Of a stretch of DNA of 64,000 nt, positions 1-9,400 are shown piece by piece. Position 1 is the stretch's first letter, and every line of letters starts with the position of its first letter. Position numbers and translations under genes: made by a program. The stretch is from Methylocystis silviterrae (lineage in GTDB: Bacteria > Pseudomonadota > Alphaproteobacteria > Rhizobiales > Beijerinckiaceae): NCBI RefSeq assembly GCF_013350005.1, contig NZ_JABVWW010000003.1, positions 124,001 to 188,000 of the forward strand, given 5' to 3'. The notes beneath the pieces were generated by a model. The model was not told the DNA's origin. It saw only the letters and a list, made by a program, of their open reading frames with translations, and searched no databases.

Positions 1-1
1 A

Positions 2-451
2 CTCGATGTGGAGTGGCGCAGCGTCGGTGAGACAAACGCGCTCATCGCCATGATGAGCGACGTCAATCTCGCGAAGATCGCCGAGGCGAAACGCGCCGGG
101 CGCAAGATGGTGGGCACGCTCTATCGCCGTACCCGCTATCAGAATGGCGTCAAGATTCAGCGCGCCGAGGCGCGTTTCGACGATATGGCGGGGTGTCTGC
201 GCACGCCGGCCGGCGGCTCGAGCCGGCAATATGTGCTGGTCGTCGACAAGGGCAGGGTGCGCTCGCGGCTGATGTCGGCGCGCGAGACGGCGCGGCTGAT
301 GGGACTGCCGGAAGATTATCTGCTCCCCGCGACCTATAGCGACGCCTATCATTTGACTGGCGACGGCGTCGTCGTTCCAGTCGTGCGGCATATCGCGGGG
401 CAGTTGTTAGAGCAGTTGCTGAAGACGCGCATCGAGCGGGAAGCGGCTTGA
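2..451 (+). CDS. C-terminal part of a DNA (cytosine-5)-methyltransferase (truncated by window edge)
   Basis: The frame is open from base 2 to a TGA at 449-451, so about 149 C-terminal residues of a longer gene are present; the GTG at 8 is probably internal. The visible part carries late C5-methyltransferase motifs: a target-recognition segment ending in TARLMGLPEDY and a motif IX/X-like end, GDGVVVPVVRHIA, where the glycine-rich start and VPVV core match the family. The catalytic PCQ loop and SAM-binding motif lie upstream of the window. The enzyme would methylate cytosine at C5 in a specific DNA sequence. A vsr gene follows 151 bp downstream, the usual partner of Dcm-like enzymes. No restriction enzyme is visible, but it could lie upstream. 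The family call is firm; specificity cannot be read. Confidence 0.85.
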   Translation, partial: LDVEWRSVGETNALIAMMSDVNLAKIAEAKRAGRKMVGTLYRRTRYQNGVKIQRAEARFDDMAGCLRTPAGGSSRQYVLVVDKGRVRSRLMSARETARLMGLPEDYLLPATYSDAYHLTGDGVVVPVVRHIAGQLLEQLLKTRIEREAA

Positions 452-598
452 GCCCTCTCCCTAACCCTCCCCCGCTTCGCGGGAGAGGGAATCGTCGCGA
501 TCAGCGCTGCCGCGCCAGCCGCAACCTTTATGACGAGCGGTCTCTGCTCCCTCTCCCGCAAGCGAAGCGCAGCGGGGGAGGGCTGGGGAGGGGGGCTT
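448..598. repeat. REP-like palindromic element between the methyltransferase and vsr
   Basis: Two CT/GA-rich hairpin units, one at about 450-490 and one at about 548-597, face each other across a short spacer. Each contains a CCCTCTCCC...GGGAGAGGG-type inverted repeat, and the whole is itself roughly palindromic. Related units occur at 1016-1134 and about 25082-25124. This resembles intergenic REP/BIME-like elements common in Rhizobiales genomes, and it could also act as a transcription terminator. Confidence 0.6.
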
Positions 599-602
599 AC
601 GC

Positions 603-1010
603 GTGAGCGTGAAAGAAACGCGCGAACAGCGCTCCGCCATCATGCGCGCGGTGAAGGGGCGCGACACCGCTCCTGAAATCGCCGTGCGGACGATGTTGAG
701 GCGTTTCGCGCCGGGCTATCGGCTGCATCGTAAGGACGTTCCGGGCAATCCCGATATCGCTTTCATCGGCCGCAAGCTGGCGATCTTCGTCCATGGCTGC
801 TTCTGGCACGGGCATGATTGCCCACGCGGCGCGCGCAGCCCTAAGGCCAACGCCGACTATTGGCGCGCCAAGATCGCCAGGAACGTCGCGCGCGACGCGG
901 CGCATCAGGCGGCGCTCGCGGCGCAGGGCTGGCGCGCGCTCACGATCTGGGAGTGCGAGCTGAAGGATAAAGCCGGCGTGGAAAAGAAGCTGCGCGAATT
1001 TTTGGGGTAG
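603..1010 (+). CDS. vsr: Very short patch repair endonuclease Vsr
   Basis: 135 aa, the full length of Vsr. This enzyme nicks DNA 5' of the T in T:G mismatches that arise when 5-methylcytosine deaminates, starting short-patch repair. Visible family motifs are the N-terminal REQRSAIMRAVKGRDT helix, the catalytic Asp in NPDIAFIG, the zinc and active-site segment VHGCFWHGHDC, and the C-terminal TIWECEL strand. GTG at 603 is the likely start; a second GTG at 609 is possible, and a GGGAGGGG-like stretch lies upstream. It lies downstream of a Dcm-type methyltransferase on the same strand, which is the expected pairing because Vsr repairs the lesions that the methylase promotes. Confidence 0.95.
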   Translation: MSVKETREQRSAIMRAVKGRDTAPEIAVRTMLRRFAPGYRLHRKDVPGNPDIAFIGRKLAIFVHGCFWHGHDCPRGARSPKANADYWRAKIARNVARDAAHQAALAAQGWRALTIWECELKDKAGVEKKLREFLG

Positions 1011-1015
1011 GGGGC

Positions 1016-1134
1016 GTTTCACCTTCTCCCGCTGGCGGGAGAAGGTATCGTCACGAAGTGACGACGGATGAGGGCTCTCACCCGGTCGCCTCCGGCGACC
1101 ACCCTCTCCCGCAAGGCGGGAGAGGGTTGCGTCC
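1016..1134. repeat. REP-like palindromic element between vsr and efp
   Basis: Contains hairpins CTTCTCCCGCTGGCGGGAG at about 1022-1046 and CCCTCTCCCGCAAGGCGGG at about 1101-1125, separated by smaller palindromes. It is related to the element at 448-598. It lies between the convergent ends of vsr and efp, where it could also terminate transcription from both sides. Confidence 0.55.
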
Positions 1135-1136
1135 CC

Positions 1137-1706
1137 TCAATCCTTGGCGCGCTCGACATAGGCGCCGTCTTCGGTCTGGATGACGACTCGCGTGCCCGGC
1201 TGAATATGCGGCGGGACCATCACGCGCGCGCCATTTGCGAGCTTCGCCGGCTTATAAGACGAGGATGCGGTCTGGCCTTTCATCGCCGGCTCTGTCTCGA
1301 CGATCTCCAGCGTCACGCGCGGCGGCAACTGAATGCCAACGGCCACGCCGTTGAACATCGACAGGATGCAGACCATGCCCTCCTGCAGCCACTGCGCCTG
1401 ATCGCCGATCACATCGGCGGGCACAATGATCTGCTCATAGCTCGCCTGATTCATGAAGTGATAGCCGTCGCCGTCATTGTAGAGATAGCTGAAATCCTGA
1501 TCCTCGACGAAGGCGCGCTCGACCTGTTCGGTCGTCTTGTAGCGGTCCGTCGTTTTGACGCCGTCCGAGAGGCGGCGCATGTCGATCTGCGTCGTCGGCG
1601 TGCCCTTGCCGGGGAAAAAACTTTCGGCGGTCAGGACGACGTAAAGCTGCCCATCCTCCCTCTCGATGATATTGCCTTTGCGAATCGAACTGGCGATGAC
1701 TTTCAC
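1137..1706 (-). CDS. efp: Translation elongation factor P
   Basis: 189 aa, the usual length for EF-P, with its KOW-like N-terminal domain and two OB folds. EF-P binds the ribosome between P and E sites and relieves stalling at polyproline. The N-terminal loop reads PGKGTP with Lys34, the residue that EpmA beta-lysylates. The start is GTG at 1706 ([11 protein letters not shown]), preceded by AAGGGA about 7 bases upstream. The divergent neighbour, 94 bp away, encodes EpmA, the enzyme that modifies Lys34, so substrate and modifying enzyme sit side by side. The C-terminal OB fold is intact, with [16 protein letters not shown] near the end. Confidence 0.97.
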   Translation of the reverse strand: MKVIASSIRKGNIIEREDGQLYVVLTAESFFPGKGTPTTQIDMRRLSDGVKTTDRYKTTEQVERAFVEDQDFSYLYNDGDGYHFMNQASYEQIIVPADVIGDQAQWLQEGMVCILSMFNGVAVGIQLPPRVTLEIVETEPAMKGQTASSSYKPAKLANGARVMVPPHIQPGTRVVIQTEDGAYVERAKD

Positions 1707-1800
1707 GTCCGTATCCCTTATTGCCGGCCTAGTTTATGAACGGCGGTCAGACCATATTTCGGGCGCGCCGGCAATCCGGGCCCCGCCTCGGGGAGACCTC

Positions 1801-2844
1801 ATGACGCGCGCGTCGCCTTGGTGGGCTCGGCATGTTTATGCCGACCGCAAGCCCTTTCTCAAGGGCCGGGCGGCGATCGCCGCCGCCACCCGACGTTTCT
1901 TCGCCGCGGAAGGCTTCGCCGAGGTCGAAACGGCGGCGCTTCAGCTATCGGGCGGCAATGAAACGCATCTTTCGGCCTTCGCGACGGAGCTGATCGGCTC
2001 GGGTGGCGAGCGGAGTCGGCTCTATCTCCATACTTCGCCGGAGTTTTCCTGCAAGAAGCTGCTCGCGGCGGGCGAGGAACGGATTTTCACCCTTGCGCGC
2101 GTCTTCCGCAATCGCGAGCGTTCCGCCCTGCACCATCCGGAATTCACCATGCTGGAGTGGTACCGCGCCGATGCGCCGACCCTGCGGCTGATGGAGGATT
2201 GCGCCGGATTGCTGGCGAGCGCGGCGCGGGCGGCGGGCGCGACGGATTTCGCCTGGATGGGACGCGTTTGCGATCCATTCGAGGAGCCGCAGATCATCAG
2301 CGTCTGCGACGCCTTTGCGACCCACGCCAGCATTGATTTGGAATCTCTGCTCGACGACCGCGACGGGCTGGCGCGCGCCGCCGCGCGCGACGGCATACGG
2401 GTCGTCGAAGACGACAACTGGTCGGATCTGTTCAGCAAGATCATGTCCGAAAAGATCGAGCCTATGCTCGGTCGCGAGCGGCCGACCATCCTGACGGATT
2501 ATCCGGTGAGCGAGGCGGCGCTCGCCCGCGCCAACGCCGACGATCCGCGCTTCGCCGATCGCTTCGAACTCTATGTCTGCGGCGTCGAGCTCGCCAATGG
2601 CTTCGCCGAATTGACCGACGCGGCGGAGCAACGCCGGCGCTTCGAGGCGCAGATGCAGGAGAAGCGCCGCATCTACGGCGAGACCTATCCGATCGATGAG
2701 GATTTTCTCGCCGCTCTGGCTGAGATGCCGCCGGCCTGCGGCGTCGCGCTCGGCTTCGATCGGCTCGTGATGCTCGCAACGGGAGCTGAGCGCATCGAGC
2801 AGGTGCTGTGGACGCCAGTGGCCGAGAGCGGCACGGCGCTCTAG
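1801..2844 (+). CDS. epmA: EF-P (R)-beta-lysine ligase EpmA (PoxA/GenX)
   Basis: 347 aa, a lysyl-tRNA synthetase catalytic core without the anticodon-binding domain. It activates (R)-beta-lysine and attaches it to Lys34 of EF-P. Class II synthetase signatures are seen: motif 2 around HHPEFTMLEWY and motif 3 GVALGFDRLVML near the C terminus. YLHTSPEFSCKKLL is a typical EpmA/LysS core segment. ATG at 1801 follows GGGGAGACC. The frame runs further upstream, but the extra residues are not family-like and would overlap the divergent efp start. EpmB, which makes beta-lysine, is not in this window. Confidence 0.95.
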   Translation: MTRASPWWARHVYADRKPFLKGRAAIAAATRRFFAAEGFAEVETAALQLSGGNETHLSAFATELIGSGGERSRLYLHTSPEFSCKKLLAAGEERIFTLARVFRNRERSALHHPEFTMLEWYRADAPTLRLMEDCAGLLASAARAAGATDFAWMGRVCDPFEEPQIISVCDAFATHASIDLESLLDDRDGLARAAARDGIRVVEDDNWSDLFSKIMSEKIEPMLGRERPTILTDYPVSEAALARANADDPRFADRFELYVCGVELANGFAELTDAAEQRRRFEAQMQEKRRIYGETYPIDEDFLAALAEMPPACGVALGFDRLVMLATGAERIEQVLWTPVAESGTAL

Positions 2845-2977
2845 TTCTCATTCAAATAAACGACGTGGTGCTGGCGCGTACGTCCTACGCTGGCAAGGAC
2901 GTCCATATTGGCGCCATTTGGCGGCGAACGCGGGCGATACGCGCTCGCGCGCCGCGCATGATTTCATGGAGGGCGCG

Positions 2978-4456
2978 ATGGGCCTTAAATTATTGCTGAA
3001 AACTGTTGTGGCCATCGCCCTGACGATTGCGACCGCCGCCATGGCGCAGCAGAAAGAAACGCCCGCAGCGCCGCCGGCCACGCCCGTCGCAACTTTCGAC
3101 GACAAACTCGTGAAAATTGGCGAGCAGGCGCCTGGTTTTGGCGGGATGTATTTCGACGAGAAGGGCGCGCTGCAGGTCTATATGAAAAACGCCGCCGAAC
3201 TGCGCGGCGCCGACGCGATGAAAGCCGCGCGATCGCAGGTCACATCGGCCATCGCCAGCGTGCTCGGCGCGGAGTTCCTGACGCAAAACGCCGCCGCCAA
3301 AGGCCGCGCGCAAGAGCCGAACATCATCAAGGGCGACTACGACGTCGTCGAACTCGCCAAATGGAAGAAAAGCTTCAGCCCCGCGCTCGACGGCCAGGAG
3401 ATCGTCTTCGTCGATCTCGACGAGCGCCGCAATCGCGTGACCATCGGCGTCGTCGGCGATCCGTCGCGCCAGAGATTCGAAGCCTTGGCGAAATCGCTCG
3501 GCGTTCCGTTTGAAGCGCTGATCATCGAAGAAACGCAGCCGATCCGCTTCCATGCGTCATTGCGCGATAAACGTCGGCCGGTGCCCGCCGGCGTTCAGAT
3601 CGAAATCGACACCGGCGTTTTCGCCTTTAAGATCTGCACGCTCGGGTTCAACGTCGTGCGCAACGGCCGCGACGGCTTCGTGACCAACTCTCATTGCACC
3701 AAGAATCGCGGCGTCAGCAATGACGACGATTTCCATCAGCCGAACGATCCGCTGTTTTCCGGCAATAAGATCGGCGACGAGGACGCGGATCCCCCATATT
3801 TCACCGGCGGCGTATGCCCCTCGGGCAGGAAATGCCGCTTCAGCGACAGCGCCTATGCCGACTACCGAATCGACCGCGGCCGTTTCGAAATCGCGCGAAC
3901 GACGAATAATGTCGGCTCGCTGACGATCAACGGTTTTCCAAGCGTCTTCCGGATCATGAGCGAGACGCCGGACTCAGTCGTCGGCATGAGGCTCAACAAG
4001 GTCGGCCGCACGACGGGCTGGGCCTTCGGCGACGTGCGCGCGACCTGCATCGACGTCAATGTCGCGGACACGGACATCAGGCTCTTGTGCCAGAGCCGCG
4101 TCGGGCGGGTCAGCGGGACGAACAAGCTGACGGACAATGGCGACAGCGGCTCGCCCGTCTTCTCCATCCTGCCGACCGCCAGCCAGGCGAGCCTGCACGG
4201 CATTCTCTGGGGCGGACCTGACGACGGCAGCTCCTTCGTTTTCAGCCCGATGAGCATGATCGAGCAGGAGCTTGGCCCGCTCACCACCTTCACGGCGCAG
4301 CAGCCTCCGCCACCCCCGCCGCCTCCGCCGACGCCGCGGGAGCAGTGCTTGCGGGAATGCAACGCCGAGCGGGACGCCTGTCTCGCCGACGGCGGCCTGG
4401 GGTCGCAATGCATCCCCGCCTGGCGACGCTGCCGGGAGCAGTGCCCGGCGCGGTAG
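2978..4456 (+). CDS. Secreted trypsin-like serine protease with a proline-rich linker and Cys-rich tail
   Basis: 492 aa from ATG 2978, which has GGAGG about 6 bases upstream; ATG 2966 is an alternative. Residues 1-23 form a signal peptide ending AMAQQ. Residues of about 30-200 look like a propeptide. The peptidase domain shows the catalytic His239 in VTNSHC and Ser390 in GDSGSPV; an Asp near 289-295 probably completes the triad. The His motif TNSHC, rather than TAAHC, recalls alpha-lytic/streptogrisin-like bacterial S1 enzymes. After the domain come a run of about nine prolines and a roughly 45-residue tail with five cysteines (CLRECNAERDAC, CIP, CREQC), which may pack as a small disulfide module or anchor. 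It probably acts outside the cytoplasm; its substrate is unknown. Confidence 0.85.
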   Translation: MGLKLLLKTVVAIALTIATAAMAQQKETPAAPPATPVATFDDKLVKIGEQAPGFGGMYFDEKGALQVYMKNAAELRGADAMKAARSQVTSAIASVLGAEFLTQNAAAKGRAQEPNIIKGDYDVVELAKWKKSFSPALDGQEIVFVDLDERRNRVTIGVVGDPSRQRFEALAKSLGVPFEALIIEETQPIRFHASLRDKRRPVPAGVQIEIDTGVFAFKICTLGFNVVRNGRDGFVTNSHCTKNRGVSNDDDFHQPNDPLFSGNKIGDEDADPPYFTGGVCPSGRKCRFSDSAYADYRIDRGRFEIARTTNNVGSLTINGFPSVFRIMSETPDSVVGMRLNKVGRTTGWAFGDVRATCIDVNVADTDIRLLCQSRVGRVSGTNKLTDNGDSGSPVFSILPTASQASLHGILWGGPDDGSSFVFSPMSMIEQELGPLTTFTAQQPPPPPPPPPTPREQCLRECNAERDACLADGGLGSQCIPAWRRCREQCPAR

Positions 4457-4630
4457 CCTGCGGTTCGGGCGGGGTCTGGCCTTGGGAGGACCGCCCAGGC
4501 CGGCTCCGCTTCCAAATTCCCCCGCCTTGGGGTATGAGACGCTGCATCGCAACAACAGCCAGCGTCTCCAGTTCCCGGCCGCTCTCGGGCGGCCGCAGAG
4601 GCGGCTGTTTTACCTGGCCGGCCTTTGAAC

Positions 4631-6451
4631 ATGCAGCTGCGCAACATCGCCATCATCGCCCACGTCGACCATGGCAAGACCACGCTCGTCGACCGTCTCC
4701 TTCAGCAGTCGGGCGCGTTCCGCGAGAACCAGCGCGTCGCCGAGCGCGTGATGGATTCGAATGATCTCGAAAAAGAGCGCGGCATCACCATCATGGCGAA
4801 GGCCACGTCCATCACCTGGAAGGACGTGCGCATCAACATCGTCGACACGCCCGGCCACGCCGATTTCGGCGGCGAGGTGGAGCGCATCCTGTCGATGGTC
4901 GACGGCGCCATCGTGCTCGTCGACGCCGCTGAAGGCCCGATGCCGCAGACGAAATTCGTCGTCGGCAAGGCGCTCAAGATCGGCCTGAAGCCGATCGTCT
5001 GCGTCAACAAGGTCGACAAGCCTGACGCCCGCGTCTCGGAAGTCGTCAACGAGGTCTTCGACCTCTTCGCCGCGCTCGACGCCACCGACGAGCAGCTCGA
5101 CTTCCCGATCATCTACGGCTCCGCCAAGCAGGGCTGGATGGCCGAGGAGCCGACCGGCCCGCAGGACGGCATGGCGCCGCTCTTCGACCTCGTCGTCAAG
5201 CATGTGCCGGCGCCCACCGTCGAGGACGGCGGCTTCCGCATGCTCGGCACGCTGCTCGAGGCCAATCCCTATCTCGGCCGCATCATCACCGGCCGCGTCT
5301 TCGCCGGCAGCGTGAAGCCTAATCAGGCGGTGAAGGTGCTCGACCGCACCGGCAAGATCGTCGAGCAGGGGCGCGTGTCGAAAATTCTCGCCTTCCGCGG
5401 CATTGAGCGCCAGCCGATCGAGGAGGCGGAAGCCGGCGACATCGTCGCCATCGCCGGCCTCGAAAAATTCAACGTCGCCGACACGCTCTGCGCGCTGGAA
5501 GTCAACGAGCCGCTGCAGGCGCAGCCGATCGATCCGCCGACGCTCTCCATGACCTTCCTCGTCAATGACAGCCCGCTCGCCGGCACGGAAGGCGACAAGG
5601 TCACGAGCCGCATGATCCGCGCGCGTCTCTTCAAGGAGGCCGAAGGCAATGTCGCGCTGCGCGTCGAGGATGCGCCGATGGGCGACGCCTTCATCGTCTC
5701 GGGCCGCGGCGAATTGCAGCTCGGCATTTTGATCGAGACCATGCGCCGCGAGGGCTTCGAACTCGGCGTCTCGCGCCCCAAGGTCGTCTTCAAGAAGGAC
5801 GAGAACGGCGATATTCTCGAGCCGATCGAAGAGGTCGTCATCGACGTCGACGAGGAGCATAGCGGCGTCGTCGTGCAAAAGATGAATGAGCGCAAGGCCG
5901 AGATGATCGAGATGCGCCCGTCGGGCGGCAATCGCCTGCGTCTCGTGTTCCATGCGCCGACGCGCGGCCTCATCGGCTATCAGGGCGAGCTTCTCACCGA
6001 CACGCGCGGCACGGCGATCATGAACCGCCTGTTCCATGAATATGCGCCCTACAAGGGCGAGATTCAGGGCCGCCGCAACGGCGTGCTGATCAGCAATGAT
6101 TCCGGCGAGGCCGTCGCCTACGCCATGTGGAAGCTGGAAGATCGCGGCCCGATGATGATCGAGCCGGGCTGGAAGGTCTATAAGGGCATGATCGTCGGCG
6201 AACATACGCGCGACAATGATCTCGAGATCAATGTCTTAAAGGGCAAGCAGCTCACCAACATCCGCACCCAGTCGAAGGACGAGGCCGTGCGCCTGACGCC
6301 GCCGATCCAGATGACGCTGGAGAAGGCGCTGGCCTATATCGAGGACGACGAGCGCGTGGAAGTGACGCCGAAGTCGATCCGCCTGCGCAAAGTGTTTCTC
6401 GACCCCAACGACCGCAAGAAGGCGAAGGGCAAGGCCGCGCTGGTGGAGTGA
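4631..6451 (+). CDS. typA: Translational GTPase TypA/BipA
   Basis: 606 aa. Ribosome-associated GTPase related to EF-G and LepA, involved in 50S maturation and stress or cold adaptation. G1 is AHVDHGKTT near residue 14, with G3 DTPGHADF and G4 NKVDKPDAR. The C-terminal BipA-specific domain is present (TRGLIGYQGELLTDTRG). ATG at 4631 is chosen over a TTG two codons earlier; no strong ribosome-binding site is visible. The gene ends 11 bp from the convergent end of the SIR2-STAND gene. A diverged second copy of its codons 553-569 lies on the far side of that gene at 10285-10335. Confidence 0.96.
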   Translation: MQLRNIAIIAHVDHGKTTLVDRLLQQSGAFRENQRVAERVMDSNDLEKERGITIMAKATSITWKDVRINIVDTPGHADFGGEVERILSMVDGAIVLVDAAEGPMPQTKFVVGKALKIGLKPIVCVNKVDKPDARVSEVVNEVFDLFAALDATDEQLDFPIIYGSAKQGWMAEEPTGPQDGMAPLFDLVVKHVPAPTVEDGGFRMLGTLLEANPYLGRIITGRVFAGSVKPNQAVKVLDRTGKIVEQGRVSKILAFRGIERQPIEEAEAGDIVAIAGLEKFNVADTLCALEVNEPLQAQPIDPPTLSMTFLVNDSPLAGTEGDKVTSRMIRARLFKEAEGNVALRVEDAPMGDAFIVSGRGELQLGILIETMRREGFELGVSRPKVVFKKDENGDILEPIEEVVIDVDEEHSGVVVQKMNERKAEMIEMRPSGGNRLRLVFHAPTRGLIGYQGELLTDTRGTAIMNRLFHEYAPYKGEIQGRRNGVLISNDSGEAVAYAMWKLEDRGPMMIEPGWKVYKGMIVGEHTRDNDLEINVLKGKQLTNIRTQSKDEAVRLTPPIQMTLEKALAYIEDDERVEVTPKSIRLRKVFLDPNDRKKAKGKAALVE

Positions 6452-6461
6452 GGGGGCTCAG

Positions 6462-9400
6462 TCAGTCTTCTGCGTTGGTATGATCAGCGACTGCAACCGA
6501 GATTTCAAAATCAACGTAGTCCTTGATCAAACCGAGAGCCCCGATTTCGGTCCACAAGCGTCGCGCTTGGTCGCAGAGCGCTGCACGCTTGGCTTCATCA
6601 TGCTCGAGAAGGCTGGCACAAAACGCTCGCCAGCCCGGCGCTGCAAGTTTGGCAGGGTCACCCCCTTCATATCGCAGGATCTTGTCGACGGCGTCAGCCA
6701 GACGAGAGCGGTCGCCCTGGCGGGCAGTAATTTGCGCAAGGCGTAAGTTGCTGTGGGCGATGCCCCACTTCACGCCAAGCGACTCATATGATTGCAATAC
6801 CTGAGTAAAAATGGTTTCGGCTCGGACGGGGTCTAGTCTCAATTGGACTTCCCCGATCAGATAGTTAGCATTTGCCTCGCCCAGCGTTGCAGTAACCTTC
6901 TGGTAGATGGCTCGCGCCTCCTGGAGATAGGTTTGGGCGGCATCCAGATTGTCGCGTCTTATCGCCAGCTCTCCGAGGGATTGAAGCGTATTCGCCTGTC
7001 CCAAGCTATCGTCGATCTGGAGGTAGAAGTTGCGTGCTTCCTGGAGAGAGATTTGGGCAGCATCCAGATTGCCGCGTCTTAGCGCCAGATCTCCGAGCCA
7101 TTGAAGCGCGTTCGCCTGCCCCAGCCGGTGGCAAATGTGGAGGCAGATGTCGCTGGCCTGCTGGAGATAGGTTTGGGCACCGTCCAGATCGTCGCGTTTT
7201 AGCGCCAGTTCGCCCAGCGATTTAAGCGCATTCGCCTGCCCGAGCCGGTCCCCGATCTGGAGGCTTATGTCGCGCGCCTGCGGGAGATAGAATTGGGCGG
7301 CGTCCAGATCGCCACGTATTAGCGCCAGATCGCCGAGCGAATGAAGCGCATTCGTGTGCCCAAGCCGGTGGCCAATTTGGAGGCTAATGTCGTGGGCCTC
7401 CTGGAGATAGCTTTGGGCGGCGTCCAGATCGTTGCGCCTTAGCGCCAGATCGCCGAGCGAACGAAGCGTATTCGTGTACCCGAGCCGGTCTCCGATCTGG
7501 AGGAAGATGTCGCGCGCCATTTCGAAATAGGTTTGGGCGGCGTCCAGATTATCGCGGCGTAGCGCCAATTTGCCGAGCGATTGAAGCGCATTCGCCTGTC
7601 CCAGTCGCTCACCGATCTGTAGGTAGGTGTCGCGCGCCATCTCGGAATAGGTTTGGGCGGCGTCCAGATCACCGCGGCGTAGCGCCAGATCGCCGAGAAA
7701 TTTAAGCGCATTCGCCTGTCCCAGTCGCTCACCGATCTGTAGGTAGGTGTCGCGCGCCATCTCGGAATAGGTTTGAGCGGCGTCCAAATCGTCGCGTCTT
7801 AGCGCCAGCTCGCCGAGCGATTGAAGCGCATTCGCGTGCCCGAGGCGCTCACCGATCTGTAGGTAGGTGTCGCGCGCCATCTCGGAATAGGTTTGGGCGG
7901 CGTCCAAATCGTCGCGTCTTAGCGCCAATTTGCCGAGCGATTGAAGCGCATTCGCCTGTCCCAGTCGCTCACCGATCTGAAGGAAGATGTCGCGCGCCAT
8001 TTCGAAATAGATTTGGGCGGCATCCAGATCGTCGCGTCTTAGCGCCAGATGGCCTGCGGCATGAACGGCTTGAGCGCCTGCACTCTTCGACTCAATCGAG
8101 CCACGCCGTTGCAGCGCCGACGCAAGCTTTATAAACGTCGTTTGATCAAAGCGCAGTTCACCCACGGAAAGTATGCGGGCAGACTCAATCGCCTGCCGAA
8201 CCCCTCGAACCGGCTGATCGCGACTAGCTTGGAGAAGAACTGGCGAAAAATTTTGCAGATGAGGCAGCAATTCTGCCTCTACCGCCGGCCACTTTGCCGT
8301 CCCGAAATACTTCCCCTTTTCAAGTAGTTTAAAAATTGCCCTTACAACTCTTTGAAGCTCCTCTCCTTTTAGCGGCTTTTCGATGCTCACGGCTTCACGC
8401 AGTGGATTAAGCAGCTTAATCGAGCCGTCCGGTCGGGGTGCGACGAGCCGCAGACGGCGTAGAACTTCGTTGGCGGCCTCTGATTCCGTCGCTTTGATCC
8501 GGCGATCTTCGTGGCCAAGAAAGGCCTTTAATCCGCCTGCAGGGATGCCATCGGGGAGGAAGCCAAGTACGGCGAGGAGCCGCTTAGCCATAACAGACAT
8601 ATGCTTGGAGGTGAGTGAAACGCGTAGCGACGCCACGACCGAGTTATGACGATTTTCTTGTGCGCCCGGCTGGCGTAACAACGCAGCTTTCTCCTGTTCC
8701 CTCCGCTTGAGCATAGGACCGAGCGTAAGATCGCTGTCCACGCGGCTCGCCATGATCGTGAGCGAAAGCGCGTGACCATCAAGCGCGATCAAAAGCGGTT
8801 CGAGGTCCGGGTCGTCTTTCCTTACGTTCGTCGCGATTTTGCAAAACAGATCGCGACTTTCATTGAGAGCTAGTGGCGGTAGATCATCAACCTTTGCCCA
8901 ATCTGGGAGGGCTGGCAGGCTTTCACGACTGGTGACAACAAATGATAGACCGGCCGTGTCCCTCAGCAAACCTAAAATGCGCCTGGTTTCGGACTCGTTA
9001 GCTTCGATCAAACCTTCGGCATTGTCCAAGATAGCGAATGTCAATTCCTGTCCGCATGAGTAGCGGATGGCCGCGAGAGTCGCGCTCTGTGTCGGTTCCG
9101 GGCTAAGCCCGAGTTCGGCGGCCAAAAGAATGAATACATCAAGAGGATCTGTGCGATTTTCGAGATTGACGAACACGCGTCGTTCGCCAAACTTCTCAAT
9201 TAGCCTCTCATCATAACTCGCGGCGACCGCAACCGTTGATTTTCCCATACCCGGCCCACCGGTGATGAGGCATGGACGGCCTTCTGTCGCGGCTGTGACG
9301 ACCCTGTTGATTTCGTCGCGACGTCCGACCGGATGCGGATTGGCGATTGCCAAATCGATGCGGTTGACCTTGCCGGCCGAGGCTTGAGGCGCGGGGCTTT

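Noticed and set aside
4610-6205. 531-codon open frame opposite typA
   Set aside because: Shadow of a GC-rich real gene; composition and lack of motifs show that it is not coding.
6855-8058. Regular repeats resembling a CRISPR array
   Set aside because: The 120-bp units are coding TPR repeats in one long frame, with no unique spacers and no cas genes.
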